Assembly (NCBI RefSeq): GCF_000372805.1
Contig: NZ_KB889930.1
Coordinates: 38,136 to 102,135, forward strand
Length of the DNA: 64,000 nt
Reading direction: 5' to 3'
DNA from: Marinobacter gelidimuriae
GTDB lineage: Bacteria; Pseudomonadota; Gammaproteobacteria; Pseudomonadales; Oleiphilaceae
Each line of letters starts with the position of its first letter. The stretch's first letter is position 1. This document shows positions 9,610-18,078 of this stretch, piece by piece. The notes beneath the pieces are model-generated. The model saw nothing but the letters and a program-made list of their open reading frames with translations. It searched no databases and was not told the DNA's origin. A program made the translations under genes and the position numbers.

Positions 9610-10656
9610 TCATCGGTCGGTCAGCTTTATTTCGATGCGCCGGTTTTCCTGTAAGGCTTCTGGTGTGGTTCCATCAGCAACCGGGAAGAACTCACCAAAA
9701 CCCGCCGCGACCATGCGGTTTTGCGGCACGCTCTGATCGGCCAGGTAGCGCACTACCGAGACAGCGCGTGCGGTTGAAAGCTCCCAGTTGGAAGGGAACT
9801 GCGGTGTATTGATGGGAATCCGATCGGTATGGCCATCAATGCGCAGAATCCACTCTAGGTCTGCGGGGATGGTTTCAACCACATCCAGCAGCACTCCGGC
9901 AAGCTTGTCGAGTTCGCGTTTGCCTTCTGCGCCGAGAAGGGCCGAACCGGAAGCGAACAGCAACTCGGATGGCAGCAGGAAGCGATCGCCAACAATGCGG
10001 ATGTTTTCATTGGCGGCCAGAATGTTCCTCAACCGGGCGAAAAACTCAGACTGGTACTGCTCCAGCTGGTTGATCCGCTCCGCCAGCAGTGTGTTCAGGC
10101 GCCGGCTGACACTTTTCAGCTCGTCTTCTTTACCGACGGTCATTTCTTTTTGCAGTTTAAGCGCAGTGGTTATCTGTCGTAGCTGGTTCTGCAGCGATGC
10201 AATCTGGTTGGATAGCCGCATGATCATATTTTGTTGGCTGTTGGAAAGCTCATCCTTGTTATCCAGCTCCTGGTTCATACCCGCCAGATCTTCAGCCCGG
10301 GCTTCCGCGTCGGCGGTTTGCCGCATTAATTGATCGCGGGACGCTTCCAGCCGTTGCTGCAGGTCTTCATTCTGGGCAAGACTGTCGCTGAAGCTGTCTT
10401 GAACCATGAGCATTTGCTGCTCTAGAGCAGCCGTAGTGTCCTGCTCCAGCCCCAACAACTGAGATATTTCGTTTAGCCGCTGGTTCAGCTGGGCCAGTTC
10501 GGAATTGCGGTCAGAAAGCGTCTGCGATAGAAAAAGCTGGCTTACCACGTAAACCAGCAACATGAATATCACCAGCATCAGCAGGGCCGAAAGGGCGTCT
10601 ACATACCCTGGCCAAACATTGGTGGTGCTTCGGCTTCGGCGTCTGGACCCAATCAT
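9610..10656 (-). CDS. MotB/OmpA-type peptidoglycan-binding membrane protein
   Basis: A 348-residue protein with a short cytoplasmic tail, one membrane helix (ALSALLMLVIFMLLVYVVSQLFL, about residues 22-45), a long coiled coil (about 50-200) and a C-terminal OmpA/MotB domain (RIDGHTDRIPIN, then LSTARAVSVVRYL and ENRRIEIKL) that binds peptidoglycan. It pairs with the upstream MotA/ExbB-like gene through an ATGA overlap. Together they probably form an ion-driven stator-like complex. The pair is common in marine gammaproteobacteria and its role is unknown. It is not a flagellar MotB by context. Confidence 0.88.
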   Translation of the reverse strand: MIGSRRRSRSTTNVWPGYVDALSALLMLVIFMLLVYVVSQLFLSQTLSDRNSELAQLNQRLNEISQLLGLEQDTTAALEQQMLMVQDSFSDSLAQNEDLQQRLEASRDQLMRQTADAEARAEDLAGMNQELDNKDELSNSQQNMIMRLSNQIASLQNQLRQITTALKLQKEMTVGKEDELKSVSRRLNTLLAERINQLEQYQSEFFARLRNILAANENIRIVGDRFLLPSELLFASGSALLGAEGKRELDKLAGVLLDVVETIPADLEWILRIDGHTDRIPINTPQFPSNWELSTARAVSVVRYLADQSVPQNRMVAAGFGEFFPVADGTTPEALQENRRIEIKLTDR

Positions 10657-11381
10657 GGCTGGCGTTCATTGCTGGTGAACGGGTCCAGAAGGTTGGTGAC
10701 GCCGGTCAGCCATTCTTCCAGCCCGTCATAGAAACGGTTTTGGGCATGGCCGGCCTGAATATCAAGAAAACCGAGTATCAGGGAGCCACCCAGGCCAAAC
10801 AGCGACGAGCTGAACGCCGTGCCCATACCCTGCAAGGGTGTTAGCAGGCCGGCCTGGAGGTCTGCAAACACCTTGCTGAAATCACCCTGGCCCATGTCCA
10901 GGTTGGTAATCACCGCACCCACCGCATTGATGGTCCCCAGCAAGCCCCAAAAGGTGCCAAGAAGCCCCAGAAAAACCAACAGGTTGATAAAGTAGCGGGT
11001 GATCTCGCGCTGCTCATCCATGCGGGAATGAATGCCATCCAGAACCGTACGCAGTGACATGGTAGAGAGCGTAAAACGGTCACGTTTTGAATCTTCGCCC
11101 AGTTGCCTGGCCAGCGGCTTGAGCAGGCGGGGTTCTTCCAGCACTGACAGGCCTGATTGGCCAGTGCGGAACTGGGAAATCCAGCGCAGCTCGGGAAACA
11201 ATACGAACACCTGACGATAGGTGAGGCCGATGCCAACAATGAGTACGCAAAGAATCAACAGGTTGAAAACCCAGTTGGCCATAAAGGCGGTTATCAGCGG
11301 TTGGTGAATCAATACGCCGACGACGGCAACAATCGCCAGAAAAAACGTCATCCAGAAAAGGGTATGCTTTGGATTGCTCAT
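10653..11381 (-). CDS. MotA/TolQ/ExbB-family proton-channel membrane protein
   Basis: A 242-residue protein with membrane helices near residues 8-30 and 33-53, a cytoplasmic loop, and the conserved MotA/ExbB block in the C-terminal half (FLGLLGTFWGLLGTINAVG, then LQAGLLTPLQGMGTAFSSSLFGLGGSLILGFLDI). The partner OmpA-domain protein starts within its last four bases. Function is inferred to be a stator-type ion channel coupled to peptidoglycan. The protein lacks the long cytoplasmic extension of ZorA, and no zor effector gene is adjacent. Confidence 0.87.
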   Translation of the reverse strand: MSNPKHTLFWMTFFLAIVAVVGVLIHQPLITAFMANWVFNLLILCVLIVGIGLTYRQVFVLFPELRWISQFRTGQSGLSVLEEPRLLKPLARQLGEDSKRDRFTLSTMSLRTVLDGIHSRMDEQREITRYFINLLVFLGLLGTFWGLLGTINAVGAVITNLDMGQGDFSKVFADLQAGLLTPLQGMGTAFSSSLFGLGGSLILGFLDIQAGHAQNRFYDGLEEWLTGVTNLLDPFTSNERQP

Positions 11382-11520
11382 AAAAAAGTCACCCTGTTGA
11401 GATTTTCGTCAAAACGTTAGCACAGACTGGCGGATGTTAATGCTTAATTGGCGGGAAATTATGGGAGTGAGGGTTCCCCAGCGAGGCAAAATGCCAAGCC
11501 AGGGTTGGGCATTACGAACT

Positions 11521-12204
11521 TTAGCCTTCGAGCAGGGTCTGTACCACAGCCTTGGCCGCGCCCTCGGAGGAAGCCGGGTTCTGGCCGGTAATCAGTTTGC
11601 TGTCAACCACCACATAAGGTGCCCAGTCGTCGCCACAGCTGTAATCGCCGGTGTTTTCTTTCAACATGTCTTCCACCAGGAAAGGCACCAGTTTGGTTAG
11701 CTGAACCGCTTCTTCTTCGGAATTGGAGAAGCCGGTGACTTTACGGCCGCCGACGATATTCTGGTTGGGCTTCACTTCTACGTTTTTGAACACGCCAGGC
11801 GCATGGCAAACCGCGCTGATGACTTTATCCTGCTCGTAGGCGCGTTTGATCAGCGCTATGGAATGCTTGTCGTTGGCCAAATCCCAAAGCGGGCCGTGGC
11901 CGCCGGGGTAAAAGATGGCGTCGTAGTCGTTCATGTCCACGTCGGCGAGTTTTCGGGTGCTGGCCAGGGACTCTTTACCGTGTGCATCTTCTGAAAAGCG
12001 CTTTGTGGTGTCTGTTAAGGCACCTTCGGCTTCACTGGCCGGGTCGACTGGCGGCTTGCCGCCTTTGGGCGAGGCAATGGTGATGTGAGCACCAGCGTCT
12101 TTGAATACGTAATAAGGTGCGGTGAATTCTTCCAGCCAAAAACCGGTTTTTTTGCCGGTGTCGCCGAGTTGATCGTGAGACGTCAAAACCATCAGGATCT
12201 TCAT
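11521..12204 (-). CDS. DJ-1/PfpI family protein (type 1 glutamine amidotransferase-like, Hsp31-like)
   Basis: A 227-residue cytosolic protein with the DJ-1 superfamily nucleophile elbow ISAVCHAPGVF (catalytic Cys), the preceding FYPGGHGPLWDL loop and the N-terminal FWLEEFTAPYYVFKDAG region holding the conserved Glu. Relatives act as glyoxalase III or protein deglycases on methylglyoxal adducts, or as chaperones. The exact activity cannot be fixed from sequence. It stands alone between convergent and divergent neighbours and fits the reactive-aldehyde theme of the nearby nemA and frmA genes. Confidence 0.88.
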   Translation of the reverse strand: MKILMVLTSHDQLGDTGKKTGFWLEEFTAPYYVFKDAGAHITIASPKGGKPPVDPASEAEGALTDTTKRFSEDAHGKESLASTRKLADVDMNDYDAIFYPGGHGPLWDLANDKHSIALIKRAYEQDKVISAVCHAPGVFKNVEVKPNQNIVGGRKVTGFSNSEEEAVQLTKLVPFLVEDMLKENTGDYSCGDDWAPYVVVDSKLITGQNPASSEGAAKAVVQTLLEG

Positions 12205-12307
12205 AAAAATCCGCCCTTTTTAAGCAATTAGTGAGTTACGGTGTGTTGTCCGTACAATAATAGCTTGTGCCATAGCGGCGAAAATTCAACCTGAGAGAGT
12301 TTTAATC

Positions 12308-13075
12308 ATGACGCCGGATTCCAATGACCTGTGGTTTTTACCCCTTGGTGGCACCGGCGAGATAGGCATGAACCTGAATTTGTATGGCCACGATGGCCGT
12401 TGGCTAATGGTGGACTGCGGCGTAACCTTCCCAAAACCGGGCCGTTTGGCGGCAGACGGCAGCATGCACCATCACGGCGAACCGCCGGTACAGATGGCAG
12501 ACCCCGCATTTATTGCCGATCGCCGCGAAACGCTCTGTGGCCTGGTGATTACCCACGCCCACGAAGACCATGTGGGTGGCGCTGACCCATTCCATACCCG
12601 ATCCCAACGCGCTGATGATCCGCACGCCGGTAGGCAATATTTTCCACAGCGGCGACTGGAAGCTGGACGACCAGCCGCTGATTGGCCATGGCTAATTCCA
12701 AACAGACATTCACGGATTTGGCGCTTGAGGGCAGAGTTGATCGCCGCGTTGATCGGCCAACTGCAGGGAATGGGGGTTAAGGTTATTACCGCCGAGCAGA
12801 GCGACTTGCCGATACACGCGTCCGGCCACCCGGCGCAGGAAGAACTTGAGGCCATGTATCGCTGGGTTCAGCCAGCCGTTGCCATTCCCGTTCATGGGGA
12901 AGAAGAGCATATGGCCGTACATGCCCGGCTGGCAAAGCAAACCGGGGTGCCCAAAACCCTGGTGGGCCGCAACGGCGACTTGTTCATGATTCGCCCGGTG
13001 CCCGGTATGCGCCGTCAAATTACCGAAACAGGGCGCCTTGGTTGGTTCAAGGAGGCGTTGGTGCGGGTGGTTTAA
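12308..13075 (+). pseudogene. RNase J-like metallo-beta-lactamase hydrolase, decayed by internal deletions
   Basis: The N-terminus is a good RNase J-family start (FLPLGGTGEIGMNLNLYG and the zinc motif THAHEDHVGG). Straight after this motif the natural continuation, PDPNALMIRTPVGNIFHSGD, appears in a different frame (12588-12695) and ends at a stop. The first frame then resumes with real family sequence (GMGVKVITAEQ, GHPAQEELEAMYRW, AIPVHGEEEHM) up to the C-terminus. The segments between HEDHVG and the PDPNAL region, and after that region, are missing. About 255 codons remain, against roughly 450 or more in relatives. Two deletions with frame changes are the simplest reading; the product should not be active. 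Confidence 0.8.
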
Positions 13076-13175
13076 GCGCGTTGGCGGCCGCAGTCTGGCT
13101 GTTCGCTTGCTATCTGGATAGACTACTTCCAAACCCTGCAAACGTAAAAATACTCACTCATACAAGGCTCAAACC

Positions 13176-13601
13176 GTGGCGATATGGACTCGAATTCCGA
13201 CCAAAGAAGATCTGCTCAAGAGCTGTCAGAACACCGCTGTCAGCCACCTGGGTATCGAATTTCTGGAAGTGGGTGACAACTTCCTAAAGGGCCGTATGCC
13301 CGTTGACAAGCGCACTGTTCAGCCATTTGGCGTTCTGCACGGTGGCTCCTCGGTTCTGCTGGCCGAGACCTTGGGTAGCATGGCTGCTAACCACTGCCTG
13401 CGCGATCAGGGTACCGTGGCGGTGGGCCTTGAAATCAATGCGAACCATCTTCGCCCCGTCACCAACGGCTGGGTTTACGGCACTGCGACAGCGATTCATC
13501 TTGGCAGCACTACCCAGGTGTGGGACATAGTGATTGAAAACGAACAAGGTAAAAAAACCTGCGTTTCCCGCCTGACCATGGCCGTTACCAAGGCTCGCTA
13601 G
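13176..13601 (+). CDS. Hotdog-fold thioesterase, PaaI/YdiI-like
   Basis: A 141-residue acyl-CoA thioesterase with the hotdog helix motif FGVLHGGSSVLLAETLGS; the His-Gly-Gly and the downstream Glu belong to the active site of the YdiI/PaaI group. The following strands (VGLEINANHLRPV, VWDIVIENEQGKK) are typical. The start is the GTG at 13176, with a weak AAGG site about ten bases upstream. The substrate is unknown; related enzymes hydrolyse aromatic or 1,4-dihydroxy-2-naphthoyl-CoA. Confidence 0.88.
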   Translation: MAIWTRIPTKEDLLKSCQNTAVSHLGIEFLEVGDNFLKGRMPVDKRTVQPFGVLHGGSSVLLAETLGSMAANHCLRDQGTVAVGLEINANHLRPVTNGWVYGTATAIHLGSTTQVWDIVIENEQGKKTCVSRLTMAVTKAR

Positions 13602-13640
13602 GCCTGCCTGTTATACCCTGCCATTGCCTGCACCCGGCTG

Positions 13641-14021
13641 CTAATCGAAGCTGGGCATTTCTGGCTTGGCCTGCGGCTTGTCCGCTGCCTGCCAGGCTTC
13701 AAAGCCGCCTTCTATAATCTGTACATTCCTATAGCCCAATTCTTGTAATGCCTTGGCTGCCAAAGCCGAGCGTCCTGAGTTCTTGCAGTAAAGCACAATG
13801 CCCAGGCCACGGTTATCCAGTGTGGGGTCGTTGCTGAATTTGAACTCGAGCAAACCGCGGGAAATATTCATGGCGTGAGGAATGTGGCTTTGGCGGTACT
13901 CGTCGCCGTCGCGGACGTCAATCAGCAAATCTGCATTCTGGATAGCATCATCGGCATTGGCCAGTGGCGTTTCCTGAATGTGTAATTTGGCCTCGGCGAC
14001 CAAGTCGTGAACGGTTTTCAT
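13641..14021 (-). CDS. Rhodanese-like domain protein
   Basis: A single-domain rhodanese of 126 residues: DLLIDVRDGDEYRQSHIPHAMNISRGLLEF, then the active-site loop YCKNSGRSALAAKAL with the catalytic Cys, and the GYRNVQIIEGGFEAWQAA end. It probably moves sulfane sulfur in the cytosol. A GCGAGGATT site precedes the ATG. It is followed, on the other strand, by the thioesterase stop. Confidence 0.9.
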   Translation of the reverse strand: MKTVHDLVAEAKLHIQETPLANADDAIQNADLLIDVRDGDEYRQSHIPHAMNISRGLLEFKFSNDPTLDNRGLGIVLYCKNSGRSALAAKALQELGYRNVQIIEGGFEAWQAADKPQAKPEMPSFD

Positions 14022-14117
14022 GGTGAATCCTCGCTTTGAAATAAGGTTATTCTAAAATTGAATAAAATAGCATTGTGCCACTTTTAACCTTTGACTCAAA
14101 GAGCACCCGGCTCTAGT

Positions 14118-14297
14118 TTACTCCGCTGGTTCCGAAAAATTTGTGGCCGTCACATAGTTGTTGCGGCCGGCGTGTTTGGCCTGGTGCTGGCTGCGAAATA
14201 CTTCGCCGCTGTCCAAAACACTCAGTATCGGGCAGCGCTCTTGCGGGTCGAGATCCGCGCTACGGCGAAAACGCAGAGCCTGACTATACTAAATAAC
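14118..14297 (-). pseudogene. Diguanylate cyclase remnant (C-terminal end of GGDEF domain)
   Basis: The minus strand encodes, without a start codon, QAKHAGRNNYVTATNF and a stop at 14118-14120. This is the characteristic GGDEF end (usually ALYxAKxxGRNxY). The codons upstream in the same frame (DLDPQERCPILSVLD and so on) do not give the expected GGDEF core, so only the tail plus an unidentified segment is left. It fills most of the gap between the rhodanese gene and the DUF2235 gene. Confidence 0.55.
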
Positions 14298-14331
14298 AGG
14301 TATACGCCGTGTGGCTAACGAGGACAGCACT

Positions 14332-15054
14332 ATGGCCAAACGGATTGTTATTTGCGCAGACGGCACCTGGAACAGGCCAGAAGAAGACCTGCAGAGGGAT
14401 TTCCCAACCAACGTTTTGCGGTTGGCCAGAGCGATAACGCCTATCGCAGCGGACGGCCTGCCACAGCAGGTGTTTTATGACTGGGGCATAGGTTCGTATC
14501 ATAACGCACTAATTGGCGGAGTAACGGGCCAGGGCCTGCACAAGAACATTCTGGATGGCTATCGCTACCTGGTTCAGAACTACGCACCGGGTGACGAAAT
14601 CTATTTGTTCGGTTTCAGTCGCGGGGCCTACACCGTGCGGGCGCTGTGTGGGTTGATCAACAACTGCGGCATTCTCAAACGGGTAGACGCAGCGCGCATT
14701 CAGCAGGGATTTGAACACTACAAAAAGTCAGGAAGAGACTACGCACCTGAAGGCGCGCAGTCTCTGGCTTTTCGCGCAGCGCACAGCCATCCGTCCCGGC
14801 AGGTTCGTTTTGTTGGCGTGTGGGATACGGTTGGTGCCCTGGGTGTGCCTTTTTCCCTGATGGGCCTGTTTGACAGCAAAGGCGAATTCTACGACACCAA
14901 ACTGGGTAGTAACGTGAGTTTTGCCCGACCATTAATTCGGCCTTTGCAGGTGTCAGACATCGAAACCCGGCTTCACGAGTCGGTTGGCAAACGCTGGCGT
15001 CGCGATCCGGATTATCGCCCGCCCAACCTGAAAACGGTTGGCTTTGATGGCTAA
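14332..15054 (+). pseudogene. DUF2235 (Tle1-like) alpha/beta hydrolase with internal deletion
   Basis: The N-terminal 190 residues are well preserved: RIVICADGTWNRPEED, the nucleophile elbow LFGFSRGAYTVRAL and RFVGVWDTVGALGVP, then FYDTKLGSNVSFAR. Normal relatives continue with a long segment containing the catalytic Asp/His region (HSDIGGGY-like). Here the protein jumps to a C-terminal tail (LHESVGKRWRRDPDYRPPNL). About 240 residues remain, against about 340-400 in relatives (recalled). The frame is open but the catalytic triad is incomplete. The ATG at 14332 is chosen for its GAGGA site. Confidence 0.65.
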
Positions 15055-15069
15055 GCATCTTATGGTGAA

Positions 15070-15082
15070 GTGGAAATTCCAC
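15070..15082. promoter_or_regulatory. 13-bp dyad upstream of a TRAP binding-protein gene
   Basis: GTGGAAATTCCAC has six-base perfect arms around a single A, 34 bases before the dctP-like start. It is a possible operator; no cognate regulator is nearby. Confidence 0.25.
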
Positions 15083-15116
15083 GATTGAACCGCAACTACA
15101 AAAAGGCGAAACAGTA

Positions 15117-16181
15117 ATGCGCAAATTGTATATGGCCACTTTGGCCCTGGCCGCAACCCTGGCGACATCTTCAGCATTGGCTGAGGAAACTTATAACCTG
15201 CGACTGGCGGAAACCTGGGGCCCCAACTCGCCCATATTGGGGGACACCACCAAACACATGGCAGAGATGGCAGAAACCATGTCGGGCGGACGGCTGAAGA
15301 TCCGTATTGACTCGTCCAACAAGCATAAAGCGCCTTTTGGCATTTTCGATATGGTGCGCAACGGTCAATACGACATGGGCCACACGGCCTCTTATTACTA
15401 TAAGGGCAGCATTCCTAACGCCATGTACTTCACCACCACGCCTTTTGGCATGATTGCGCCAGAGCAGTACGCCTGGTTCTATCACGGTGGCGGCATGGAG
15501 CTGGCACAGAAGGTTTACCAGCCTTTTGGCCTGCTGTCGTTTCCCGGTGGCAACACCGGCAACCAGATGGGCGGCTGGTTTCGTGAGGAAATCACCTCAT
15601 TGGATGACCTGAAGGGCATTAAAATGCGCACCCCGGGGTTCGCGGGTGAAGTGATGTCAGAGCTGGGTGTTGCGGTAACCAACATTCCGCCGGGCGAACT
15701 CTATAGCGCCCTTGAGCGCGGTACCATCGACGCCGTTGAGTGGGTAGGCCCGGCTCTGGATTTGCAGATGGGCTTTCACCAGATTGCCAAATACTATTAT
15801 TCCGGCTGGCAGGAACCCGGCGCTGAAACCCAGTTTCTGATTAACGAGAAAACCTGGAACAAGCTGCCAGAAGACCTGCAGGAAATTCTGCGTGTGGCCA
15901 TGCGCACTGCGGCCTATGACATGTACATCCAGAGCACCCATGAAAGCGGCGTGGCCTGGAGCCGTATGCAGCAGGATTACCCGGACGTTACCCACAAAAT
16001 CTTCCCGCCGGAAGTCATCAGCGCTCTGCGCGATGTTACCGAAAGACTGTTGAAAGAGGCCAGCGACGCAGACCCGCTAGCAAAAGAAATCATTACTTCC
16101 CAGCAGGAGTACCTAAAGCAGGTGCGCCAGTGGACTAACATTTCTGATAAGGCGTATCTGAACTCGGTTGTTAACGAATAA
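15117..16181 (+). CDS. TRAP transporter solute-binding protein (DctP family, TakP-like), orphan
   Basis: A 354-residue periplasmic binding protein with a Sec signal peptide (ATLALAATLATSSALA, cleavage near residue 22). The DctP family marks are YNLRLAETWGPNSPI at the mature start, the conserved arginine segment KGIKMRTPG, and YSALERGTIDAVEWVGP, a phrase typical of TRAP proteins for 2-oxo and hydroxy acids. An intact TRAP system needs DctQ and DctM subunits, and neither follows: the next gene is a broken DUF3800. The protein may work with one of the other TRAP membrane pairs in the genome, or its partners may have been deleted. Confidence 0.9.
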   Translation: MRKLYMATLALAATLATSSALAEETYNLRLAETWGPNSPILGDTTKHMAEMAETMSGGRLKIRIDSSNKHKAPFGIFDMVRNGQYDMGHTASYYYKGSIPNAMYFTTTPFGMIAPEQYAWFYHGGGMELAQKVYQPFGLLSFPGGNTGNQMGGWFREEITSLDDLKGIKMRTPGFAGEVMSELGVAVTNIPPGELYSALERGTIDAVEWVGPALDLQMGFHQIAKYYYSGWQEPGAETQFLINEKTWNKLPEDLQEILRVAMRTAAYDMYIQSTHESGVAWSRMQQDYPDVTHKIFPPEVISALRDVTERLLKEASDADPLAKEIITSQQEYLKQVRQWTNISDKAYLNSVVNE

Positions 16182-16236
16182 ACAGGCGGAACACCAGGAT
16201 TTGGCAGAGTCAAAAACGGGTTAGCGGGCAAAAAGA

Positions 16237-17017
16237 ATGAATATATTCGTCGATGAATCGGGATCATTCGTAGACGCCCCAACCGTTGGTGCGTTCAATG
16301 CTGTAGCCGCATACATGAGCCCCGAACGTGACCGGCGCCAGCTATCGAGAGATACTTGCATCCCTAAAACGTTCAGCCGGCGCCCCTGCAAACTCCGAGA
16401 TCAAGCTCAAAAATTTAAGCGAGCAGCAATATTTCAGTTTTTTGCACCAGCTATTTGGGTTGGCTGGTGCGCTTTATGCCGTGGCAACTGATGCGGGGCT
16501 GAACCAAGCTGCTGCAGTAGCAGAACATCAATTTGAACAGGCTGCCAGGGTGGTCGTTCACAAAGAAAAAATGGTGCATAAGACTGGGCAAAATAGCTTG
16601 CAGGCTCTGTCAGAACGTGTGGCCTCGTTGGCACCCCAGTTGTATGTTCAACTTCATTGCCAAGTGAACCTTTTCGAAGCCATTTTAAGAAACGGAGTCC
16701 TATGTTTTGTTCAACGCACGCCGAGGAGCTTGGGGACTTTTCGGTGGAGGATTGATCAGAAAAATTCCACTAGAACTGAATACGAGACGGCGTTTACGCA
16801 GTCTATTTCTCTGGATGACCCAATGCCAATGTTAAAAGGTGCAGATTATTCTGCGTTTAGTCGTTTTGATTGGAGTCCGGAGGAAAAGCCAACTTATCTG
16901 CGAGATGCTTATGGCATTGATATTGACAACAAAGAGCTGGCCACAAATATTGGAATGTTAGAGCCAATTGCAAAACTCTCGGATAGTACAGGCCTAACAA
17001 GGCCACAGGTAATATAA
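16237..17017 (+). pseudogene. DUF3800 domain protein, frameshifted and truncated
   Basis: The start MNIFVDESGSFV with its two acidic residues is the DUF3800 hallmark. The frame holds to AAYMSPERDRRQL (about 16345), then family sequence continues one frame over (ILASLKRSAGAPANSEIKLKNLSEQQYF, later PQLYVQLHCQVNLFEAILRNGVLCFVQR and FRWRIDQKNSTRTEYE). A shorter-than-usual join occurs at YETAFTQSISLDDP, and the C-terminus stops before the usual conserved Asp-containing end. At least one frameshift and C-terminal loss are visible. Confidence 0.7.
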
Positions 17018-17070
17018 ATGAGATAAATTCCCAGTTAAAGCTTTAAGCCGGGGCTATTACATCAATCTGC

Positions 17071-17538
17071 TCAAATATTGCTCAATATCTGTTTTTCCGC
17101 ACAAAGGAATCGTCGGCTAGTCACTTCTGCCAGTGGAATGGCGACCTGGCTGTCATGCAGTGAGGCTGAGGTCAGCAGGCAGCTAATCGGAATGCCACCA
17201 TCGCTGGCATCAATGTGAAGTTTGTAACCAATCCAACTCGTTTTGTATCCCTTACTATTCCGTTTGCTACCCACATTACAGGCGCTTGGTAAATCAGCCT
17301 TCCGGTTATAGACGGCCTTGGCGACAAAAGCGCGAGCGATTGCACACCTGCTTTCTAGCGGTCGTCCCGGAACTCGACCCACATACGGCAGGTGTGTTTC
17401 AACTTGAATCAGTTCCAAAGCTTCAACCAGTTGTTTTTGTTTATCGGTTAGCTCGCCTAGATCTTCTTCTAGCCATGAGAAAAGAGTGCTTTGAAAGTGG
17501 TTCCAAATACTGGATAATCCAATGCGTGTCTGGTTCAT
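17071..17538 (-). mobile_element. IS transposase remnant (IS5/IS1182-like group) with internal deletion
   Basis: A 155-residue frame starting MNQTRIGLSSIWNHFQSTLF and continuing through ELIQVETHLPYVGRVPGRPLESRCAIARAFVAKAVYN, a typical transposase N-terminus. It then jumps to ADLPSACNVGSKRNSKGYKTSWIGYKLHID and SCLLTSASLHDSQVAIPLAE, which in full-length relatives lies well over a hundred residues further on. The C-terminal catalytic part is lost after TSRR. The phrase DLPS fits both sides of the join, so deletion at a short repeat is possible. I could not define terminal inverted repeats. It lies next to the broken 5' end of a polyamine-binding protein gene. Confidence 0.7.
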
Positions 17539-17625
17539 TAAAGTCTGACCCAAGTGGTGGGTTTTTTTGCTGTTTTGTCGCTGCTCATTTTAACAAATGA
17601 GGGCCAGATATTCTTCTTTCTTTAG

Positions 17626-18063
17626 CGTTGTTTAGCTATTAAACCCACTCGTTTCCAGGGTTTTGCAATTACCTCTTCGGTAAGAACCTTCAATTCTGAT
17701 GCCCCGCGCATGCCGTTTCTGGAAGGCGAAGTGGACATTGGCATGATCTGGAACGGTGAAGCGGTGATGGGCAAAGACGTCCTGGAATCGCTGGAATACG
17801 TGTATCCGGAAGAAGGCATTATCGTGTGGCTCGACAGCTTCGTCATTCCGAAGAATGCGAAGAACCCAGATGCCGCCCACAAGTTCATCAGCTTTGTGCT
17901 GCGCCCGGAAATTGCTGCCCTGATCAGCACCGATATCGGCTATGCGACACCGGTGCTGCCTGCCCGTGAGCTGCTAGACGATGCGGTTGCCAACAATCGC
18001 GCCAGCTACCCCGCGGCGGCAGACATGGTGATGATCTACACTCGAGTGATCGCCACAGCCTGA
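17626..18063 (+). pseudogene. PotD/PotF-like polyamine ABC binding protein, 5'-truncated remnant
   Basis: The open frame carries SDAPRMPFLEGEVDIGMIWNGEAV, IVWLDSFVIPKNAKNPDAAHKFISFVLRPE and VANNRASYPAAADM, which is the C-terminal lobe of spermidine/putrescine-binding proteins. There is no signal peptide or N-terminal lobe; sequence before about 17690 is unrelated. The last residues (VMIYTRVIATA) also differ from the usual family end, so a second deletion near the 3' end is likely. The transposase remnant lies about 90 bases upstream on the other strand. Confidence 0.7.
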
Positions 18064-18078
18064 AGGCCGCTTTCTTCG

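Noticed and set aside
9610..11381. Zorya defence system (ZorAB)
   Set aside because: The pair has the MotA/MotB plan, but the MotA-like protein lacks the long ZorA tail and no zorC/zorD/zorE-like gene is adjacent.
14091..14318. Plus-strand small protein of 75 codons between the rhodanese and DUF2235 genes
   Set aside because: The opposite strand carries a clear GGDEF tail over the same bases, and the plus frame has no ribosome site or family resemblance.
17553..17640. Terminal inverted repeat and promoter of the IS remnant
   Set aside because: I looked for a matching inverted end near 17040-17070 and found none convincing.
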